Assembly: GCF_048323695.1 (NCBI RefSeq)
Contig: NZ_JBLWFT010000002.1
Location: 124,001 to 188,000, forward strand
Direction: 5' to 3'
DNA length: 64,000 nucleotides
From: Aquisalimonas sp007126095
GTDB taxonomy: Bacteria > Pseudomonadota > Gammaproteobacteria > Nitrococcales > Aquisalimonadaceae
A program made the position numbers and the translations under genes. Shown in pieces: positions 15,875-23,417 of the stretch; position 1 is the first letter of the stretch, and each line of letters begins with the position of its first letter. The notes under the pieces were generated by a model. That model was not told where the DNA came from and searched no databases. It was given only the letters and a program-made list of their open reading frames with translations.

Positions 15875-16270
15875 TCAGTCCTGCGGGCCTCGCTGGCCGT
15901 TCCCAGCCTCGGTGGCGCGCTCCCGGGCCTCTCCGGCCCGTTCCTCGCTTGACTCCCGACCTCGTTCCCGGCCTTCCTCGGCGCGCTCCTGGCTGGATTC
16001 ACGTCCCCGCTCCCGGGCCTCCGCGGAACGCTCCTGGCCGAAGTCGCGCCCCCCGTCACGCGCGTCGCTCGCGGCCTCGCGACCGGGACGGGACTGCTCC
16101 CGCCCCTGTTCGGATGCGCTCTCGGGCAGCCGCAGTTCGCGGCTGACGCGCTCTTCGGTGGCGCCGTCCTCGATCACGCCCATGGTGACGTCAAGATCGT
16201 CCTCGGCCATCGCGGCGCCCAGGCCAAACGGTGTCATTGCCAGCGCCATCAGCAGTCGCTTCTTCAGCAT
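15875..16270 (-). CDS. secreted Glu/Arg-rich helical protein (paralogue 2)
   Basis: 131 residues with a signal peptide (about 1-22, ending AAMAEDD). The mature protein begins with an acidic segment (LDVTMGVIEDGATEERVSRELRLPESAS), then a long tract of Arg, Glu, Ser and Gly with repeated RERGRESS-type units predicted to form an extended charged helix. It is a paralogue of the 110-residue protein at 14063-14395. It starts 15 bases after the anti-sigma gene ends, with AGGACATC upstream, and is therefore in the sigma/anti-sigma operon. No domain is recognised; a periplasmic spacer, buffer or sensor is possible but unproven. Confidence 0.75.
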   Translation of the reverse strand: MLKKRLLMALAMTPFGLGAAMAEDDLDVTMGVIEDGATEERVSRELRLPESASEQGREQSRPGREAASDARDGGRDFGQERSAEARERGRESSQERAEEGRERGRESSEERAGEARERATEAGNGQRGPQD

Positions 16271-16285
16271 GATGTCCTCCTGCCC

Positions 16286-16912
16286 TCAGTTCCTGTTGCC
16301 GGCGCCATTGCCGACCCCCCGGCGTGTAATCTCCGCGGGTGTGAGCCGCAGTTCGCGGCTCTTGCCGTCGTGTTCCAGTCGGGCAACCAGCTCGCCCTGC
16401 GGCTCCCCCGTGAGGATGAGCGGAATGGTGAGCTGGTTGGAACCGACCGCCAGATCGTCGTGCCAGGTGAGGCTGCGTCGATCCGGGTGGCCTTCCAGTT
16501 GTGTGCCTTCGGGCAGTTCCAGCTGGAACTGCACGTCGCTGAGTGCGTTGCCGGACTGCAGATCCAGGCGCACCGTGGCGGTAGTCCACTCCGCCGGTTC
16601 CGTGGTGGCGCCGGGCAATTGGTCACCCAGGTGCTGCCAGACCAGGGCCGTGCCCGCCGCCATGATCACCGCAGCGGCCGCCGCCAGGGCGGGGCGTGGT
16701 GTGCGGCGTGGCAGCAGCCGCTGACGCACCGCCGTGGGCATCCGCCCTTCGGCATCGTCAGCCAGGGCCCGGCGCAGGGTCTGGACGTCCGCCGCGTAGG
16801 CCCGGCAGGCGGGGCAGTTCGCCAGGTGCTGATGGGCCTGCTGCATTGCGGGCTCACCGTGGTCACCGGCCAGCAGGGCGTCCAGGTCGTGTTGCAGCGT
16901 TCTGCAATCCAT
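16286..16912 (-). CDS. zinc-finger anti-sigma factor
   Basis: 208 residues from the ATG at 16912, with GGAGGAGG upstream. The N-terminal cytoplasmic domain carries the ZAS motif Hx3Cx2C (HLANCPAC) typical of zinc-containing anti-sigma factors, followed by a charged linker, one transmembrane helix (ALAAAAAVIMAAGTALVW) and a periplasmic domain of beta-strand character (TVRLDLQSGNALSDVQFQLELPEG). The start is five bases after the sigma stop, and a second predicted ECF promoter lies just upstream inside the sigma gene. It should hold the sigma factor at the membrane until an envelope signal arrives. The signal is unknown. Confidence 0.88.
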   Translation of the reverse strand: MDCRTLQHDLDALLAGDHGEPAMQQAHQHLANCPACRAYAADVQTLRRALADDAEGRMPTAVRQRLLPRRTPRPALAAAAAVIMAAGTALVWQHLGDQLPGATTEPAEWTTATVRLDLQSGNALSDVQFQLELPEGTQLEGHPDRRSLTWHDDLAVGSNQLTIPLILTGEPQGELVARLEHDGKSRELRLTPAEITRRGVGNGAGNRN

Positions 16913-16916
16913 GGTT

Positions 16917-17486
16917 TCAACCTCCTCCACTGACCTGACACGCGGTCGTATGCGTTTCGGTTCCATCGGCCAGTGCATGCCGGATCGTGGCGCGGGCGCG
17001 ATGGAGGCGCGACTTCAGCGTGCCGGTGGGCACATCGATCATCCCGGAAATGGCCTTGAGCCCGTACCCTTCGCCATCGTGGAGCAGCAGGACCAGCCGC
17101 TGGTGTTCGGGCAGCCGGTTGACTTCCTCCAGGACCTCGTTGACCGCGATGCGGTCCAGCACCGTCTGCGTATCCAGGCTCGCCTCCACCTGCATGGCGT
17201 CGTCCAGGGCGACGGAGGCGTCCAGCCCGCCCTGGCGCCGCCAGCGGTCCACATGAAGCCGGTAGAGCACGCGCGCCAGCCACGGCCCGGGCGCGTCCAG
17301 TTCCTGAATCGTCTGACGGTGCTGCCAGGCACGCGCCATCAGCTCCTGCAGCAGGTCCTCGGCGTCGGACGGATTGCCCTGGAATCGCAGTGCCAGCCGC
17401 CATAGCCGCTCCATGTGCGGTGACATGGCCGCCTCGAACGCGGACGCCGGGGACAGGCGCTTCCACAGGTGCGCAAGCTTACTCAT
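16917..17486 (-). CDS. ECF-family RNA polymerase sigma factor
   Basis: 189 residues. Region 2 spans about 18-85 (LWRLALRFQGNPSDAEDLLQELMARAWQ ... RVLYRLHVDRWRR) and region 4 about 115-165 (VNRLPEHQRLVLLLHDGEGYGLKAISGMIDVPTGTLKSRLHRARATIRHAL). The ATG at 17486 has only a weak ribosome site and would lie only about nine bases past the predicted -10 element, so either the transcript is nearly leaderless or translation begins at the ATG at 17426, which has GAGG five bases upstream. It is the first gene of a sigma, anti-sigma, Glu/Arg-rich, TPR-barrel unit and probably activates its own promoter. Confidence 0.9.
   Translation of the reverse strand: MSKLAHLWKRLSPASAFEAAMSPHMERLWRLALRFQGNPSDAEDLLQELMARAWQHRQTIQELDAPGPWLARVLYRLHVDRWRRQGGLDASVALDDAMQVEASLDTQTVLDRIAVNEVLEEVNRLPEHQRLVLLLHDGEGYGLKAISGMIDVPTGTLKSRLHRARATIRHALADGTETHTTACQVSGGG
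16937..16964 (-). promoter_or_regulatory. predicted ECF-sigma promoter for the anti-sigma gene
   Basis: On the minus strand, GGAACC (16964-16959), a 16-base spacer and CGTGTC (16942-16937), inside the 3' end of the sigma coding region and 25 bases upstream of the anti-sigma start. The same pair and spacing occur at 14435-14462 and 17495-17522. Its position would let active sigma raise its inhibitor and the downstream effector genes. Confidence 0.65.
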
Positions 17487-17494
17487 GATTCTCT

Positions 17495-17522
17495 AACACG
17501 CAGGTCGAGGCGGTTTGGTTCC
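17495..17522 (-). promoter_or_regulatory. predicted autoregulatory ECF-sigma promoter
   Basis: On the minus strand, GGAACC (17522-17517), a 16-base spacer and CGTGTT (17500-17495). It sits in the 41-base gap between the DUF3634 gene and the sigma gene. GGAAC at -35 is the classic ECF-type element, and the match among three sites beside one ECF gene is unlikely by chance. Confidence 0.7.
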
Positions 17523-17527
17523 ATCAT

Positions 17528-17884
17528 TCAACCACTGGCGCGCATGCCGCCGCCAGAGGGGCCGCCCGAGGGCGGCGGAGGCGTCCAGACATTGCGGAAC
17601 GCCTGGTGGCTGCGTGCCGGTACATCCCCTGAGAATTGCAGACGCACCGATGCGCCGTTGCGCACGCCGGTGATCCGGCCGCGGGTGATGCCGTGGCGGC
17701 GGGCCACATCGCTGCAGCCGTCCACAAAGCCGGCGGCAGCGCGCCCGCGGCGCAGGGACGCGCCGTTGTCGGTGATCTCCACAACGAAGACGATGCGCAG
17801 GCGCCACAGCGCAACGCCGGCGCCCACGGCGAAAACCGCGGCGATGGCGAGGGTTGCGGCCACTGGATCGATGCTCGCGCTCAT
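17528..17884 (-). CDS. DUF3634-family membrane-anchored protein
   Basis: 118 residues from the ATG at 17884. One N-terminal transmembrane helix (PVAATLAIAAVFAVGAGVALW) is followed by RIVFVVEITDNGASLRRGRAAAGFVDGCSDVARRHGITRGRITGVRNGASVRLQFSGDVPARSHQAFRNVW, which fits the DUF3634 pattern: a short beta domain ending in a Gln/His-Ala-Phe-Arg-Asn motif. The tail is Gly/Pro-rich. It follows comF by 11 bases and is probably co-transcribed with it. Function unknown. Confidence 0.75.
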   Translation of the reverse strand: MSASIDPVAATLAIAAVFAVGAGVALWRLRIVFVVEITDNGASLRRGRAAAGFVDGCSDVARRHGITRGRITGVRNGASVRLQFSGDVPARSHQAFRNVWTPPPPSGGPSGGGMRASG

Positions 17885-17895
17885 GGGCGCACACG

Positions 17896-18609
17896 CTACA
17901 GCTGCAGTGCCGCGCGCGCCACCGACCACGTCACGATACTTCGTGCTCCGGCCTGCTTCAGCGCCCGTGCCGCTTCCGCCAACGTGCTGCCGGTCGTGAT
18001 TACGTCGTCCACCAGGGCGACCCGTCGGCCGGCGACGGCGGGGCGGGCCGCGAACGCGCCCAGCAGGTTCCGTTCCCGGTGTGCTCGACCAAGGCCGGTC
18101 TGCGGGCTGGTGTGCCGGCGACGGACAAGCCAGCGGTAACGCACCGGGAGGCCAGTGAAGACTCCCAGCGCACGGGCGATTTCAGCCGCCTGGTTGAAGC
18201 CGCGCTCCCGCAGCCGGTGCGGGTGCGCGGGCATGGGGATGAGGGCGTCCACCGACGGCGTCCCGCGTCGCGCCAGCTCACGGCCGAGCAGTGTGCCCAG
18301 CAGCCGTCCCGCCGGGAGCTGTCCGTTGAACTTCAGCGCCTGGATCAGACCGTCGATAGGGGCCTCGTAGCGCCACGGGACGACGGCGGCCTCGTACTCG
18401 GTGGCATGCCCCTGGCAGTGTCCGCACCGCGGTAGGTCGCTTGCCAACGGCAGCGCGCAGCGCTGGCAGGCGGGACGGTTACGCGGCAGATCCCGGTAGC
18501 AGCCCGCGCACAGATCCATGCCCGCGATACCGGGCCTGCCGCAGCACAGGCAGGTGGGGGGCAGGAGCGCCGAGGTGATCCATTGTGTGATCGTGTAAAC
18601 CGAATCCAT
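17896..18609 (-). CDS. comF: ComF-family phosphoribosyltransferase-like protein
   Basis: 237 residues. An N-terminal zinc-ribbon-like region carries paired CxxC motifs (CLCCG, CAGCY, CQRC, CGHCQG), followed by a type I phosphoribosyltransferase domain with RERGFNQAAEIARAL and the PRPP loop VALVDDVITTGSTLAEAA. ComF proteins are needed for DNA uptake in naturally competent bacteria; in many gammaproteobacteria the gene sits divergent from bioB, as here. The ATG at 18609 lies within the predicted BirA operator, so biotin status may also touch comF transcription. Confidence 0.93.
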   Translation of the reverse strand: MDSVYTITQWITSALLPPTCLCCGRPGIAGMDLCAGCYRDLPRNRPACQRCALPLASDLPRCGHCQGHATEYEAAVVPWRYEAPIDGLIQALKFNGQLPAGRLLGTLLGRELARRGTPSVDALIPMPAHPHRLRERGFNQAAEIARALGVFTGLPVRYRWLVRRRHTSPQTGLGRAHRERNLLGAFAARPAVAGRRVALVDDVITTGSTLAEAARALKQAGARSIVTWSVARAALQL

Positions 18610-18624
18610 GGTTGTTGGTTGACA
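18594..18624. promoter_or_regulatory. predicted BirA (biotin repressor) operator
   Basis: TGTAAACC (18594-18601), a 15-base spacer and GGTTGACA (18617-18624) match the known BirA site TTGTWAACC-N15/16-GGTTWACAA at nearly all positions, with one substitution in the right arm. It overlaps the -35 hexamer of the bioB promoter and the start codon of comF, so BirA-biotinyl-AMP binding should block bio transcription. Confidence 0.8.
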
Positions 18625-18646
18625 GTCCTGTGTCGCCCGCTACCAT
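18619..18646 (+). promoter_or_regulatory. sigma-70 promoter of the bio operon
   Basis: TTGACA (18619-18624), a 16-base spacer and TACCAT (18641-18646). Transcription would begin near 18653, which leaves about 30 bases of leader before the ATG at 18683 and argues against the in-frame ATG at 18656 as start. The -35 overlaps the right arm of the predicted BirA operator. Confidence 0.65.
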
Positions 18647-18682
18647 CCGGACAGTATGCCAATGACAAGAGAGAGCCAAGCC

Positions 18683-19690
18683 ATGTCCGAAGTCGCCGGG
18701 GGCGTTCGCTACGACTGGAGCCTCGAAGAGATTCAGGCCCTGTTCGATCTGCCGTTCAACGATCTGCTGTTCAAGGCGCAGACCGTCCATCGCCAGCACC
18801 ATGACCCCAACGCCGTGCAGGTGAGCACGCTGCTGTCGATCAAGACCGGTGCTTGTCCCGAAGACTGTAAATACTGCCCGCAGAGCGCGCGTTATACCAC
18901 CGGTCTGGAGCGGGAACCGCTGATGGACAAGGACACGGTCGTGGAAGCTGCACGCACGGCGCGGGATGCCGGGGCGACCCGATTCTGCATGGGCGCGGCC
19001 TGGCGCAGCCCGAAGGGCAAGGATCTGGAGCGTGTCGCGGAGATGATCAGTGAGGTCAAGGCGCTGGGCATGGAGACCTGTGCCACCCTGGGCATGCTGG
19101 ACGATGGCCAGAGCGAGCGCCTCAAGGAGGCGGGGCTGGATTATTACAACCACAACGTGGATACCTCGCCGGAGTTCTATGGCGACATCATCACTACGCG
19201 CACCTACCAGGATCGCCTGGATACCCTGGAGCGGGTCCGTGATGCGGGTATCAACGTCTGCTGCGGCGGCATTCTCGGCATGGGCGAGTCGGACACCGAC
19301 CGCGCCTCCATGCTGCGCACCCTGGCAAACCTGCCGGCGCACCCGGAGAGCGTGCCCATCAACCAGCTGATTCGTGTCCCCGGGACGCCGCTTGCCGACG
19401 TCGAGGAGCTCGATCCGCTGGACTTCGTGCGCACCATTGCCGTCGCCCGCATCGTCATGCCCCATTCCCACGTCCGCCTCTCGGCCGGCCGCGAGGAGAT
19501 GAGCGACGAGACCCAGGCCCTGTGCTTCCTCGCCGGCGCCAACAGCATTTTCTACGGCGAGAAACTGCTGACCACCGGCAATCCGGACGTGGAGCACGAC
19601 CAGCGCCTGTTCCGGCGCCTGGGTATCCACGCCGAGGGGGCCAAGTGCGCCACTGACGCGGTGCAGCCCGACGTTGCCGCCAGCGCCTGA
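18683..19690 (+). CDS. bioB: biotin synthase
   Basis: 335 residues. The radical-SAM cluster motif CPEDCKYCPQS supplies the three cysteines for the 4Fe-4S cluster, and the later conserved Cys residues, including the CCGG segment, ligate the sacrificial 2Fe-2S cluster. It inserts sulfur into dethiobiotin, the last step of biotin synthesis. The start at 18683 (MSEVAGG) is chosen from the promoter position and a GAGAGAG stretch upstream; the ATG at 18656 would add nine residues. First gene of bioBFHCD, divergent from comF, under a predicted BirA operator. Confidence 0.97.
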   Translation: MSEVAGGVRYDWSLEEIQALFDLPFNDLLFKAQTVHRQHHDPNAVQVSTLLSIKTGACPEDCKYCPQSARYTTGLEREPLMDKDTVVEAARTARDAGATRFCMGAAWRSPKGKDLERVAEMISEVKALGMETCATLGMLDDGQSERLKEAGLDYYNHNVDTSPEFYGDIITTRTYQDRLDTLERVRDAGINVCCGGILGMGESDTDRASMLRTLANLPAHPESVPINQLIRVPGTPLADVEELDPLDFVRTIAVARIVMPHSHVRLSAGREEMSDETQALCFLAGANSIFYGEKLLTTGNPDVEHDQRLFRRLGIHAEGAKCATDAVQPDVAASA

Positions 19691-19703
19691 GCGCGCCGGT
19701 GGC

Positions 19704-20870
19704 ATGTGGGATCTCCACGGTGAGCTGAACGAGCTGCGGGCAGCCGGACTGGAGCGACGCAGCCGCGCCCTGGAGCCGCTGGACGCGGTGACCCTGCGCA
19801 CGCCGGACGGCAACGCGCTGCTGGCGTTCTGCAGCAACGATTACCTGGGGCTGTCTCACGCCCCGGAGGTGGCCGCGGCGTTCCGCGCCGGCGTGGATCG
19901 GGGTGGCGTTGGCAGCGGTGCGGCGCATCTGGTCACGGGGCACCGTCCCGAGCACGAAGCGCTGGAAGCGGAGCTGGCCGACTGGCTGGGCTGCGACCGG
20001 GCGCTGCTGTTTTCCACCGGCTACATGGCCAATCTGGGGGTGATCGCCGCCTTTCTCGGGCGGGGTGACCTAGTGGTTCAGGACCGACTCAACCACGCCT
20101 CGCTGCTGGATGCGGGCCTGTTGTCCGGTGCCCGTATGCAGCGTTACCGGCATGCGGATGCCGCACACCTGGCCGAATACATGCAACGGGCGGAACGCCG
20201 CCGCCTGGTGGTGACCGATGGCGTCTTCAGCATGGATGGCGACGTCGCCCCCCTAGCCGACCTGCTGGAAACCGTCCGCGGTAACGAAGGCGTGCTCATG
20301 GTGGATGATGCCCACGGCCTGGGGGTGCTGGGTGAGCAGGGCCGGGGATCACTGGCAGAGGTGGGACTCGGTCAGCACGATGTCCCGCTGGTGGTGGGTA
20401 CCCTGGGCAAGGCGTTCGGCACCGCCGGTGCCTTCGTGGCGGGGCCGGACGAGTGGATCGAGCTGTTGCTGCAGAAGGCGCGCACCTACATCTACACCAC
20501 CGCGCCGCCGCCCGCGGTCGCCGCGGCGACCCGTGCGGCGCTCCCGCTCGTCCGCGAGACCGGCGGACGGCGACAGCATCTGCATGCGCTGATTCGCCGC
20601 TTCCGCGACGGTGCCCATGCGCTCGGACTGCAGTTGATGCCCTCCCGCACGGCGATTCAGCCGGTCGTCGTCGGCGATGCCGCCGCGGCGGTGGCCGCCA
20701 GTGACGCGCTCGAGCGCCGGGGCTTGCTGGTGACGGCGATCCGCCCGCCCACGGTGCCGAGAGGATCGGCGCGCCTGCGGATCACCCTGTCGGCGGCGCA
20801 CACCGAAGCGCAGGTGGACCGCCTGCTCGACGGTTTGAGCGCGGTTCGTCCGGCGCTGGAGGGCGGGTGA
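19704..20870 (+). CDS. bioF: 8-amino-7-oxononanoate synthase
   Basis: 388 residues from the ATG at 19704 (MWDLHGEL), 13 bases after bioB. It has the alpha-oxoamine synthase landmarks: FCSNDYLGLSHAPEV, GSGAAHLVTGHRPEHEALE, TDGVFSMDGDVAPL, the VDDAHGLGVLG aspartate/histidine pair and the PLP lysine in GTLGKAFGTAGAF. It condenses pimeloyl-ACP with L-alanine. Its stop overlaps the bioH start (GTGA), so the two are coupled. Confidence 0.96.
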   Translation: MWDLHGELNELRAAGLERRSRALEPLDAVTLRTPDGNALLAFCSNDYLGLSHAPEVAAAFRAGVDRGGVGSGAAHLVTGHRPEHEALEAELADWLGCDRALLFSTGYMANLGVIAAFLGRGDLVVQDRLNHASLLDAGLLSGARMQRYRHADAAHLAEYMQRAERRRLVVTDGVFSMDGDVAPLADLLETVRGNEGVLMVDDAHGLGVLGEQGRGSLAEVGLGQHDVPLVVGTLGKAFGTAGAFVAGPDEWIELLLQKARTYIYTTAPPPAVAAATRAALPLVRETGGRRQHLHALIRRFRDGAHALGLQLMPSRTAIQPVVVGDAAAAVAASDALERRGLLVTAIRPPTVPRGSARLRITLSAAHTEAQVDRLLDGLSAVRPALEGG

Positions 20871-21637
20871 CTACGGCGCCGCCCCTCGCACTGGTGTCGG
20901 GCTGGGGCATGCCGGCGTCCCTGCTGGCGCCGCTCGGGCGGATGCTGGGAGGTTCCGGCGCCGTCGCGGTGCCGTTGCCCGGGCATGACGGCGTTCCGTT
21001 GTCGGGTGCATTCGACGTGGCTCCGGTGGTGGCGGCGTTGCTGGAGCAACTGCCGTCCGACGGGGTCTGGGTCGGTTGGTCGCTGGGGGGCGAACTCCTG
21101 CTGGAAGCGGCCGCGCGACGGCCTCCGCGGGCGCTGGTGCTGATTGCCACGACGCCACGCTTTACCGCCTCCGCCGATTGGCCTCACGGGGTCGAGCCGG
21201 AGGCGCTGGACGCGTTGCGGGAGGCGTGTGAAGCGGATCCCGAGAGCGCCCGGCGCCGGTTCCTTGGCCTGCTTGCAAGCGCGGGCGACGGGGCCAGGGC
21301 GGCCTCGCGGGAGATCCGGGCGGCCCAGCAGCAGGCAGCCCCGGTGGACCCCGCAGCGCTGACCGGTGGGCTGGATGTGCTGGCGGCTCTTGACCTGCGT
21401 GAGAGGCTGGGGTGTGTCGCCTGCCCCGCGCTCTGGGTCATGGGTGGGGCCGACCCGCTCATGGGTGTCGCCGGTGGCAACTGGGCGGTGTCCCGCATGC
21501 CGGCGGCCGCCGTGGCGTGCATCGACGGGGCGGGGCACGCCCCCCTTTTGAGCCATGCGGATGCCTGCGCAGCGGCAATCGGGGCATTTCTGGGGCAGCA
21601 CGTCGGTCTTGAGTGGGAGTACCATGGAGGTCGTTAG
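20867..21637 (+). CDS. bioH: pimeloyl-ACP methyl ester esterase
   Basis: 256 residues with an alpha/beta-hydrolase fold. The catalytic triad is visible: nucleophile Ser in GWSLGG, Asp in MGGADPLM and His in GAGHAPLLSH. The GTG start overlaps the bioF stop. BioH cleaves the methyl ester that BioC placed on the growing pimeloyl chain, ending pimelate synthesis before BioF acts. Its place between bioF and bioC is common in gammaproteobacteria where bioH has joined the operon, unlike in E. coli. Confidence 0.93.
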   Translation: MTTAPPLALVSGWGMPASLLAPLGRMLGGSGAVAVPLPGHDGVPLSGAFDVAPVVAALLEQLPSDGVWVGWSLGGELLLEAAARRPPRALVLIATTPRFTASADWPHGVEPEALDALREACEADPESARRRFLGLLASAGDGARAASREIRAAQQQAAPVDPAALTGGLDVLAALDLRERLGCVACPALWVMGGADPLMGVAGGNWAVSRMPAAAVACIDGAGHAPLLSHADACAAAIGAFLGQHVGLEWEYHGGR

Positions 21638-21656
21638 CGCAGTGGAGTCACACCCA

Positions 21657-22550
21657 ATGAGCACAGAGTCGGGCAAGCAGGACAAGGCGGCCATTCGTCG
21701 CGCCTTCGATGCTGCCGCGAAGACGTACGACGCGGCCGCGGTGCTGCAGCACGAAGTGGGCCGGCGCATGCTCGACCGGCTTGACTTCATCCGCCTGCAG
21801 CCCGAGCGGGTCCTGGATGTTGGTGCGGGCACCGGCCACGCCACCGCGGCGCTGCGCAAGCGGTTCCGCAAGGCCGGTGTGGTGGCCTTCGATCTCTCCA
21901 CGGCCATGCTCGCGCAAAGCCGCCGCCAGGGCAGCTGGCTGCGGCCGGTGCCCGTGGTCTGTGGCGATGCCGAAGCGCTGCCCTTTGCCGACCGCAGCGT
22001 GGACCTGATCTTCTCCAATGCCACGTTCCAGTGGTGTGGTGACCTGGATCGGCTGTTCGAGGAGTGCCAGCGCGTGCTGCGCCCCGACGGCCTGCTGATG
22101 TTCTCCACCTTCGGGCCCGATACGCTCAGGGAGCTCCGTGAGAGCTGGAGTGATGCCGACGGTTACCGGCACGTGAACCGCTTCGTGGACATGCACGACA
22201 TCGGCGACGCCCTCGTGTCGGCGCGGTTCGCCGACCCTGTCATGGACATGGAGTACTTCAACCTGACCTACGCCAGCGCCGGTGATCTCATGCGCGATCT
22301 CAAGGCGATCGGCGCGCAGACCGTTACGGGCGGCCGCGCCCCGGGGCTGACCGGCCGGGCCCGGTTGCAGCGGATGATCGAGGCGTACGACCGGTATCGG
22401 GACGGCGACGGCCGGCTTCCGGCCACCTGGGAGATCGTCTACGGCCACGCCTGGGCCACCGACCGCATGCCCCAGCGCCGTGATCAGGAAACGGGGGCCG
22501 TGACCGTGTCACTGGACGCCTTCCGCAGCAGCCTCAAGGGAGGGTACTGA
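21657..22550 (+). CDS. bioC: malonyl-ACP O-methyltransferase
   Basis: 297 residues from the ATG at 21657 (MSTESGKQDK), with GGAG ten bases upstream. An in-frame ATG at 21624, also with a ribosome site (GGGAG), would add eleven residues and overlap bioH. SAM-binding motif I is VLDVGAGTGHATAAL, with FSNATFQWCGDLDRLFEE and VLRPDGLLMFSTFGPDTLREL as the later BioC-typical motifs. It methylates malonyl-ACP so the fatty-acid machinery can extend it to pimeloyl-ACP ester. bioD follows without a gap. Confidence 0.95.
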   Translation: MSTESGKQDKAAIRRAFDAAAKTYDAAAVLQHEVGRRMLDRLDFIRLQPERVLDVGAGTGHATAALRKRFRKAGVVAFDLSTAMLAQSRRQGSWLRPVPVVCGDAEALPFADRSVDLIFSNATFQWCGDLDRLFEECQRVLRPDGLLMFSTFGPDTLRELRESWSDADGYRHVNRFVDMHDIGDALVSARFADPVMDMEYFNLTYASAGDLMRDLKAIGAQTVTGGRAPGLTGRARLQRMIEAYDRYRDGDGRLPATWEIVYGHAWATDRMPQRRDQETGAVTVSLDAFRSSLKGGY

Positions 22551-23240
22551 GTGGCGGGCCTGTTTGTCACCGGTACGGACACCGAAGTGGGCAAGACGGT
22601 CGTCGGCTGCAGCCTGCTGGCGGGTCTGAATGCGCTTGGGATGACCGCCGCGGCCATGAAACCGGTCGCCTCGGGATGTGAGCGGACCGCCGACGGGCTG
22701 CGCAACGAGGACGCGCTTGCGCTCATGGCGGCGGCATCGGTGCGGCACGGGTACGATGTGGTCAACCCCGTCGCCCTGGAGCCCGCCATCGCGCCCCACC
22801 TGGCGGCGATCGAGGCGGGCATCACCGTGGATGTCGCCGGCCTGGCCGCCGCGGCCCGTGCACTCGCCGCGGACGCCGACCTGCTGCTCGTGGAGGGGGC
22901 GGGCGGGTGGCGTGTGCCGCTGACCGAGGACGCCGGTTTCGCCGATCTGGCGGCTGCGCTCGGCTATCCCGTGGTGCTGGTGGTGGCGGTGCGCCTGGGC
23001 TGCATCAATCATGCGCTGCTGACGGCGGAAGCCGTCCGGCGCGACGGTCTGCCCCTGGCCGGGTGGGTCGCCAACATCATGAACCCGGATGAGCCGCGGC
23101 TCGACCAGCAGCTCGAGACCCTGCGCACGCGCCTCCCTGCCCCCTGTCTCGGCATTCTGCCCTGGGCGCCGGACGAGATCCCGGTTCACCGTGCCCGCCA
23201 TCTGGATTGCACCCGCCTGCTGCCGGGGGGCGGGCGGTAA
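22551..23240 (+). CDS. bioD: dethiobiotin synthetase
   Basis: 229 residues from a GTG directly after the bioC stop. P-loop GTDTEVGKTVVG, the KPVASG substrate-binding lysine, and VEGAGGWRVPLTED are all conserved. It closes the ureido ring of 7,8-diaminopelargonate with ATP and CO2. Last gene of the operon; bioA is absent from the window and must lie elsewhere. Confidence 0.96.
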   Translation: MAGLFVTGTDTEVGKTVVGCSLLAGLNALGMTAAAMKPVASGCERTADGLRNEDALALMAAASVRHGYDVVNPVALEPAIAPHLAAIEAGITVDVAGLAAAARALAADADLLLVEGAGGWRVPLTEDAGFADLAAALGYPVVLVVAVRLGCINHALLTAEAVRRDGLPLAGWVANIMNPDEPRLDQQLETLRTRLPAPCLGILPWAPDEIPVHRARHLDCTRLLPGGGR

Positions 23241-23308
23241 ATCAGGGACTTGGCTCTCCCGATAGTGACGTAGTCCACAATCCGGCCGCATGCGGGGCCG
23301 TGCCGCGC

Positions 23309-23337
23309 TTTTCTCCGGGGGGCAACTCCTCTAGAAT
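23309..23337 (+). promoter_or_regulatory. possible promoter upstream of the oxidase cluster
   Basis: TAGAAT at 23332-23337 is a good -10 hexamer; the segment 17 bases upstream (TTTTCT) is a poor -35. The 177-base gap after bioD otherwise holds nothing recognisable. The element may drive the DUF2244 gene and the ctaC genes behind it. Confidence 0.35.
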
Positions 23338-23417
23338 GCGGTAGCGTTCCGGAGTGATGGTGGACACTGGTCCGGCCTCCCGGTTCGCCTCCATGAGGCC
23401 CTGGGAGTATGGCCACC

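Noticed and set aside
17495..18609. comF-DUF3634 as part of the ECF regulon
   Set aside because: They are upstream of the predicted promoter and lack a similar element; they more likely form a separate unit, although readthrough is possible.
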